A stretch of DNA of 64,000 nt from Ophiobolus disseminans (lineage: Eukaryota; Ascomycota; Dothideomycetes; Pleosporales; Phaeosphaeriaceae), in NCBI GenBank assembly GCA_010093685.1, contig MU006221.1:1333491-1397490 (forward strand), read 5' to 3'. Made by a program: the position numbers and the translations under genes. Below the pieces are notes generated by a model that was not told the origin of the DNA, ran no database searches, and was given only the letters and a program-made list of their open reading frames with translations. Positions 58,593 through 64,000 of this stretch are shown piece by piece (position 1 is the stretch's first letter; every line of letters begins with the position of its first letter).

Positions 58593-59777
58593 TTAACTCA
58601 CGATCGGCTCGACCTCCTCTTGGTCGTCTGATTCATCAGATATCTCGATCAGTTCATCCGCTGCGCGCCTCTGCGTCTTCTTCTTGCCTCCTTTGCCACT
58701 TGAAGGGGCACTGATGGCATCAAGGAACTGGTTGTTGCTAAGGTTCGAACGGAGCTTGGGAGCATCTTGAGTGTCGGGAAGAAACAATCGCTCGCTGTAG
58801 CCATCATAGGCCTCTCTAGCCTGTCGCGTTGGGTTAGCAGTTGCCACATGTAACGTGAGTAGGCCCCTTACATCTTCATCGGCGTAGTTGAGCTTGTGCC
58901 AAGTCTCTTGGTTCGCTGACTTCATGAAGGCTTGCGTCATCTCAGCTGCTGTATCACCGCCAGCCTTCTTGACGGTGGGCAGGATGTTCTTCGGCTCTGC
59001 TGGCTTTGCTCCCTCCTGTGACTCCTTCTCTCGGCGCCGATTGACTGCTTCAAGCTGGGCCGAGGCGTCGAGGTGGTGGAACTGTGTTCGGAGCTGCACT
59101 AGACCGTTCAGTCTCGTGAGATGTAGTTGGTCTGCGCGAATCAGCATACCATCTCAACCTACAGGGTCGAAGCCTACCGTCGCGAAAGGTTCCGAGCATG
59201 TAGCTGGGGCCTTTGCCGTCATCCTTCAAGATCTGGCCACCAAATGTCTGTACATTCAGCACATGGCCTTTCTCGTTCGCGTCTTCGAAATGGGTGACGT
59301 ATTCCTCAAAGTTGTCGTCGTCTTCGATGGCTGTGGGTGCTGCAGACGCTCCTTCGCCGGCACCAGTTCGGTTGGTGGCGCGTGGCATGGTGCGCTCGAA
59401 GCCAGATGCAATGCCGAATGCTCTCTGTCCAAAGCCTTTCGTCTTGCGCAGTGACTCGCCCCAGCGCACACCTGCAGGCCGGTTGTAGTTGTGGTGGATG
59501 TCGATGGGAACATCTACTTCGATGAAGCCCGCCTCCTTCTTGATGCGCAGTTCGGTGGGCTGGCTCTGTGTGGCCTTGGTAAAGGGCTGGCCTGGTGGGC
59601 GATTCAGGTACTGCAGGACGTATAGCTGCTGCTCCTCCATCTCGGGCGTGATGTAGACATCGTACTCGGCCACGACGGGGTCGTCGTCTTCCACTTCCAT
59701 TGCTGCTGGATTAGTCATAGTCGTTAGCAGCGGGATCAAATAGCGTGCGCTGATCAAAGGCCAGTCTTACGAGCCAT
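58593..59777 (-). CDS. RPC37: RNA polymerase III subunit Rpc37/RPC5
   Basis: Four exons, 59777-59771, 59705-59178, 59131-58872 and 58820-58593, give 340 aa. The subunit pairs with Rpc53 in a TFIIF-like subcomplex for Pol III initiation and termination. The first coding exon is only 7 nt (ATG GCT C). Conserved blocks are DDPVVAEYDVYITPEM, FIEVDVPIDIHHNYNRPAGVRWGESLRKTK, LASGFERT-like IASGFERTMP, and SERLFLPDT with NNQFLDAISAP. Intron 3 (58821-58871, GTAAGG..GCTAAC..GACAG) is 51 nt with no stop, so it is silent as an open frame; splicing gives YADEDAREAYDGY, which matches the family better than the retained form. The gene is head-to-head with DDB1. A GTGAGT overlapping the stop leaves the exact C-terminus slightly open. 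Confidence 0.88.
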
Positions 59778-60009
59778 GGGTGTTTGTGGTGGAAGAAGGC
59801 GCAAGGTTAAGTGACTGGCGCCAAAAAGTTTCCGAGGCGTTCGAACGTCGACGCGGGGCAGGCGCGACTGACTAGCGCGAACCATGTGCTCTAGCAACGG
59901 CCGGCGATAATGACATCGTCTATATCCGAAAGCCAGCCGCGTACATTCACGCTGTACGAGCTTCTCACCTCCTTCACTGGTGGAGCTGTAGTCTAGTCCA
60001 GACACCACA
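59778..60009. promoter_or_regulatory. Divergent promoter, RPC37 and DDB1
   Basis: Only 232 bp separate the two start codons, so the two genes must share a bidirectional promoter region. No specific element is claimed. Confidence 0.7.
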
Positions 60010-63000
60010 ATGGCATACATTGCTCCCATACACCGCTCGAGCAGCGTCCGCCATGCGCTCAAGTTGAACTTCCTCGCCCAAGACGAGGACTGTCTGGTTG
60101 TAGCGTAAGTAAAGCATATAGAGTACATGGCAAGGCGCTGACTTCAGGCATAGCAAAGCGAACCGGCTCGAGTTCTACACCCAGACTCCCGATGGATTGG
60201 CCCTGCAGCACCAGAAAGCCATATATGGCAAGGTCACCATGCTCCAGAAGCTCCGCCCTGCCCTATCACCCACCGATCACCTCTTCGTCGGAACCGACCG
60301 CTTTATGTACTTCACGTTGTCTTGGAATGCCGACATGAAGCAGCTCCAGACTGAGAAGTCGTTTGCGAGCGTGGCCGACAATGCTGCAAGAGAATCACAG
60401 ACTGGGGAGAGATGTCACGTAGACCCCAGCGGGCGATTTATGACGGTCGAGGTCTATGAGGGTATAATCACCGTCATCCCGTTAGTACAGAGAGGGAAGA
60501 AGCGGAAACAGGAACCCGATATCGCAAGTCTTGGAGAACCACAGCCTGTGAGGCTGCCGGAAATGTTCGTACGCTCATCAGCATTCCTACGGCCAAAAGC
60601 CTTCGACGATAAGCCAAAACTGGCACTACTCTACGAGGACACCCATTCACAAGTTAAGCTGAGAGTACGCGAGATACTGTTTGCGGGAGGCGATCAAGTT
60701 GAGCTCGAAGATGGCGAGGTGTGCAGAGCAGAGTTGGAGCTAGGCGCCAGCCACTTGATACCGCTTGAGGAACCGTCGCGCGGTTTGATAGTCATCGGAG
60801 AGACCTCCATTGCATACTTCGACGAGGAGACCTCGGAACTACAGACGGAGCCTCTGGACGAGGGCACTATATTCGTGGCCTGGGAGCGCGTCGATGCGCA
60901 GCGCTTCATACTTGCGGATGACTACGGCCGCCTATACCTTTTCATGCTCATTCTCGACGGACGAAACAAGGTCCAGTCCTGGAAGTTAGACATTATTGGA
61001 CAGACCTCTCGAGCAAATATCCTGGTGTATTTGGACGCCGGTTACGTCTTCGTCGGCGCACATCAAGGCGATTCGCAGGTGATCAGAATTACCGAGAAGT
61101 CGATGGAGATTATTCAGACGTTTTCGAACATTGCGCCGGTCCTCGACTTCACTATCATGGACATGGGCAACAGATCAGGCGAGGGCCAAACCAACGAGTA
61201 CTCTTCTGGCCAAGCGCGAATCGTCACAGGAAGTGGCGCCTACCAAGATGGAAGTCTTCGCAGTGTCAGGAGTGGCGTTGGTCTTGAAGACCTTGGTGTG
61301 TTGGGCGAAATGGAACATATCTCGGATCTGTTCAGCCTGAAGTCGAATGCTTCTGCTGACTATGTCGACACACTTCTGGTGACCTTTGTCGATGAAACTC
61401 GGGTGTTCCAGTTCGATGCCCAAGGCGAGGTCGAGGAAGTGGAGGAATTCTCGTCCATAGCTTTGGGCGAGATTACCCTAGCTGCCGCCAACATACCGCA
61501 GGGTCGAATCGTCCAGGTCACCAGCGAACGGGTCCGTATTTGCGATCTTGACAGTGGCATGATCACGTCGGAGTGGGTGCCATGCAGCGGCCAAACGATT
61601 ACAGCTGCGTCCACTAACCAAAGTCATGTGCTGCTCTCATTAGGTGGCGTCTCCGTCGTCATGTTAAGTCTGGATGGCCTTAAAGTGATCAAAGAGAAGT
61701 CTTTTGGCGTAGAAAGTCAAGTGGCCTGTATCGCACTACCGCCTGTCTCGAGCCCAATCTGTTTTGTCGGATTCTGGAAGAATTCGCAACTCGCAATTTG
61801 CTCCCTCGACACATTAGAGCCCGTAAACACAGTCCAGATGTCAGAAGACTCTGTTCCGCGGTCACTTCTTCTGACGCAAATCTTCCCTGACCAACCACCA
61901 ACCCTCTTCGCTGCCATGGCAGACGGCAACGTAGTGACCTACTCATTCAACTCGTCCACTGGGGAGCTATCGGGACGAAAGAGCATTGTACTTGGCACCC
62001 GTGAGGCTACATTCCGTGCGCTACCTCGGGGAAACGGTGTTTTCAATGTGTTTGCGACCTGCGAACATCCATCACTCATCTACGCATCAGAAGGTCGGAT
62101 CTTCTATTCTGCAGTGACAGCAGAAAAGGCGACCACAGTCTGTCCCTTCGACTCGGAGGCATATCCAGGCTCCGTAGCCATCGCCACCTCTGGCGACCTC
62201 CGCATAGCGCTCGTGGACACTGAACGCACTACTCACGTTCAAACACTCAAAGTCGACGAAACCGTCCGGCGGATAGCGTACTCGCCAAGCTTGAAAGCCT
62301 TTGGTCTGGGTACCATCAAGCGCGTACTGAAGGGTGGCGAGGAATATCAATTAAGCCATTTCAAGTTGGTGGATGAGATACAATTCAAAGAACTCGACAC
62401 ATACGCCCTCAACGAGGAAGAATTGGTCGAATGCGTAATGCGATGCGAACTACCAGATGGCTCCGGTGGCCTTGCAGAACGCTTCGTCGTCGGCACCGCA
62501 TACCTAGACGACCAGAACACAACCACTGAACGTGGACGTATCCTCATACTCGAAGTCACACCCGAGCGCGTCTTCAAGCTGGTCACAGAAACCGCAGTCA
62601 AGGGCGGCTGCAGATGTCTCGCCATGTGCGAAGGCAAGCTCGTAGCCGCGCTCATCAAGACAGTAGTCGTCTACGACGTCGAGTTCAAAACGCAAAGCAA
62701 ACCCACTCTCGTCAAAGCAGCAACGTTCCGCTGCTCAACTGCCCCAATCGACATGACTGTCAACGGGCCCCGCATCGCTATAGCAGATCTCATGAAGTCG
62801 TTGGTCGTGGTCGAGTACCAGCGTGGCGAGACTGGTCTGCCAGACAAACTCGTCGAAGTCGCGCGCCACTTCCAAGTCACATGGGCAACGGCCTGTGCTG
62901 AGGTCGACGAGAACACTTATCTTGAGAGCGACGCTGAAGGGAATATCATGGTGCTGTACCGCGATCCAAATGGCGTCACGGAAGACGACAGACGGAGATT

Positions 63001-63459
63001 GAATGTCACGAGCGAGATGCTGCTTGGCGAAATGGTGAACAGGATCCGAAGGATAGATGTCGCGACTGCACCGGACGCTGTAGTTGTTCCGCGCGCTTTC
63101 ATGGGCACTGTAAGTTTTCGCATCTTCTCATGTTGCATCGTTGCTAATGCTTCACGTAGGTCGAAGGCTCAATCTACCTCTTCGCACTCATTTCACAGGA
63201 CTACCTTAATTTCCTCATCACACTGCAGTCGAATCTCGGCAATTTGGTCGCGGCTCCGGGCGATATGAACTTCGCCAAGTTCCGCGCTGTCAAGAACCAG
63301 GTCAGAGAGGAGGAGGAGCCGATGCGTTTTGTGGATGGGGAGCTGATTGAGCGCTTCTTGGACTGTGATGAAGATGTGCAGAAAGAGGCTATACTGGGGT
63401 TGGGCGTGGAGTTGGAGGATGTTAGAAGCTTGGTTGAGGGGCTGAGGAGGTTGCATTAA
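60010..63459 (+). CDS. DNA damage-binding protein 1 (DDB1), CUL4 adaptor
   Basis: Three exons, 60010-60104, 60148-63109 and 63160-63459, give 1118 aa, near the ~1140 of DDB1. It is a three-propeller adaptor of the CUL4 ubiquitin ligase in DNA repair and chromatin. The N-terminus MAYIAPIHRSSSVRHALKLN with AHSKANRLEFYTQTPDGL is propeller A. Further segments are GEITLAAANIPQGRIVQVTSE, PRSLLLTQIF and DGNVVTYSF. The C-terminal CPSF_A region has YEVEFKTQ-like VYDVEFKTQ, VEVARHFQVTWATACAEVDENTYLESDAEGN, and NFAKFRAVKNQVR-like ending with FVDGELIERFLD. Introns use GTAAGT donors. It is distinguished from CPSF160 and Sf3b130 by its length and the MAYIAPI start. The NEDD8 enzyme subunit ULA1 in this window acts on the same ligase class. 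Confidence 0.93.
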
Positions 63460-63769
63460 GCGCTGGAGGGGAATGGGTTTGGATACGGTCTGAGTGGTAT
63501 TATGCTAGCAGACATGATGTCTGAGCTTCTCAGAGGTGTTGTCGTTCCTGCACGTGTCTATCGTTCTTGCAGTGTCATTGCACCAAATTCCCGTGTCCTC
63601 GCTCGTTCGCCGTTCATACTATCACACAAACTTTTGTCCCATCCTGCTGTTATCATCACGGCTATGTGCGCCTCCGTTACGCCCTTGCCACCATCCTGCC
63701 ATTATCGTCACGACTCTGCCTGCTCTTTTTGCCACGCCATGCCATCATACACCAATCTGGTCGCAGTCC
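63460..63769. other. Convergent 3' UTR gap, no gene seen
   Basis: 310 bp between the DDB1 stop and the stop of the truncated minus-strand gene. Small frames across this interval have no motif. Confidence 0.5.
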
Positions 63770-64000
63770 TCACTCATCCTTCGCATCGACATCGACCTGG
63801 CCATCAACATCAACACCAATATCCTTCCTCGTCTCTTTCGCCTCATCCGTCCTGCCACCCTTCTTGCCACCCTTCTCCTCACCGCCCTTCCACTCCTTCC
63901 TCGCCTTCTTGAACTTCTTGCCCTTCTTAAACTTCTTCTTGCCCGCAGCATTGCCATCAGTCCACGCAGCGCCGCCCGTCCAAGCAGCGCCATTGACCCA
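63770..64000 (-). CDS. C-terminal fragment of an unknown lysine-rich protein (5' truncated)
   Basis: The minus frame is open from the window edge to a TGA at 63772-63770, 76 residues. It has WTGG and WTDG units near its start, then a strongly basic run (KKKFKKGKKFKKARKEW), a Gly/Lys stretch (GGEEKGGKKGG) and an acidic tail ending DVDAKDE. Such a tail fits a nucleolar or RNA-binding protein, but that is inference. No conserved domain is in view. The stop, codon regularity and convergent position to DDB1 support it as a real gene end. Confidence 0.5.
   Translation of the reverse strand, partial: WVNGAAWTGGAAWTDGNAAGKKKFKKGKKFKKARKEWKGGEEKGGKKGGRTDEAKETRKDIGVDVDGQVDVDAKDE

Overview
This window reads as chromosomal DNA of a filamentous ascomycete (Pezizomycotina). 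The evidence is short introns of about 48-190 nt with GTAAGT/GTATGT-type donors and CTAAC/CTGAC branch sites, short spacing between monocistronic genes on both strands, and fungus-specific families: the xylanase regulator XlnR/XYR1, an AA9 lytic polysaccharide monooxygenase, a NirA-like Zn2Cys6 factor and a HeLo-like N-terminal domain protein. The protein sequences look most like Dothideomycetes, but that placement is inference. All exon structures were worked out by hand from splice signals, reading phase and family conservation.

Layout. 1-10 kb: C-terminal end of the cohesin loader Scc2/Mis4 (+), a conserved small protein with a double cysteine (-), an aldehyde dehydrogenase (-), then 4.6 kb without a recognisable gene that ends in the xlnR promoter. 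10.1-13.4 kb: xlnR (+, six coding exons, one of only 17 nt). 13.4-22.9 kb: 9.5 kb with no gene I can support, holding short tandem repeats and a diverged local duplication. 22.9-32.5 kb: DEAD-box helicase Dbp7 (-), a conserved unknown 161-aa protein (+), pantoate-beta-alanine ligase (+), a single-pass membrane protein (+) and an 859-residue HeLo-like/TPR-like protein (+). 33.9-42.6 kb: AA9 LPMO (+), ribose-5-phosphate isomerase (-), NEDD8-activating enzyme subunit ULA1/NAE1 (+), RAD18 (+) and an unknown low-complexity protein (+). 42.8-53.8 kb, all on the minus strand: NirA-like Zn2Cys6 factor, a 1401-aa SNF2/RING ATPase, and a vacuolar Ca2+/H+ exchanger. 55.3-63.5 kb: a Pmp3/Sna3-like membrane protein with a PY motif (-), mitochondrial 3-hydroxyisobutyrate dehydrogenase (-), RNA polymerase III subunit Rpc37/RPC5 (-) and DDB1 (+). 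The right edge holds the lysine-rich C-terminus of a truncated minus-strand gene.

How the genes relate. Most are housekeeping genes that sit side by side without a shared pathway. Two loose themes stand out. One is ubiquitin/NEDD8 and genome maintenance: Scc2, ULA1, RAD18, the SNF2/RING protein and DDB1. The other is plant-biomass use: XlnR and an AA9 LPMO about 20 kb apart, which xlnR could plausibly regulate. There is no biosynthetic cluster, no recognisable intact transposon, no CRISPR array, and no tRNA or rRNA gene that I can see. The most unusual items are two GC-AG introns, very small coding exons (17 nt and 7 nt), a 54-nt in-frame intron in RPC37, an AA9 enzyme with a Cys-rich module and His-rich tail instead of a cellulose-binding domain, and a HeLo-like protein with no visible NTPase.
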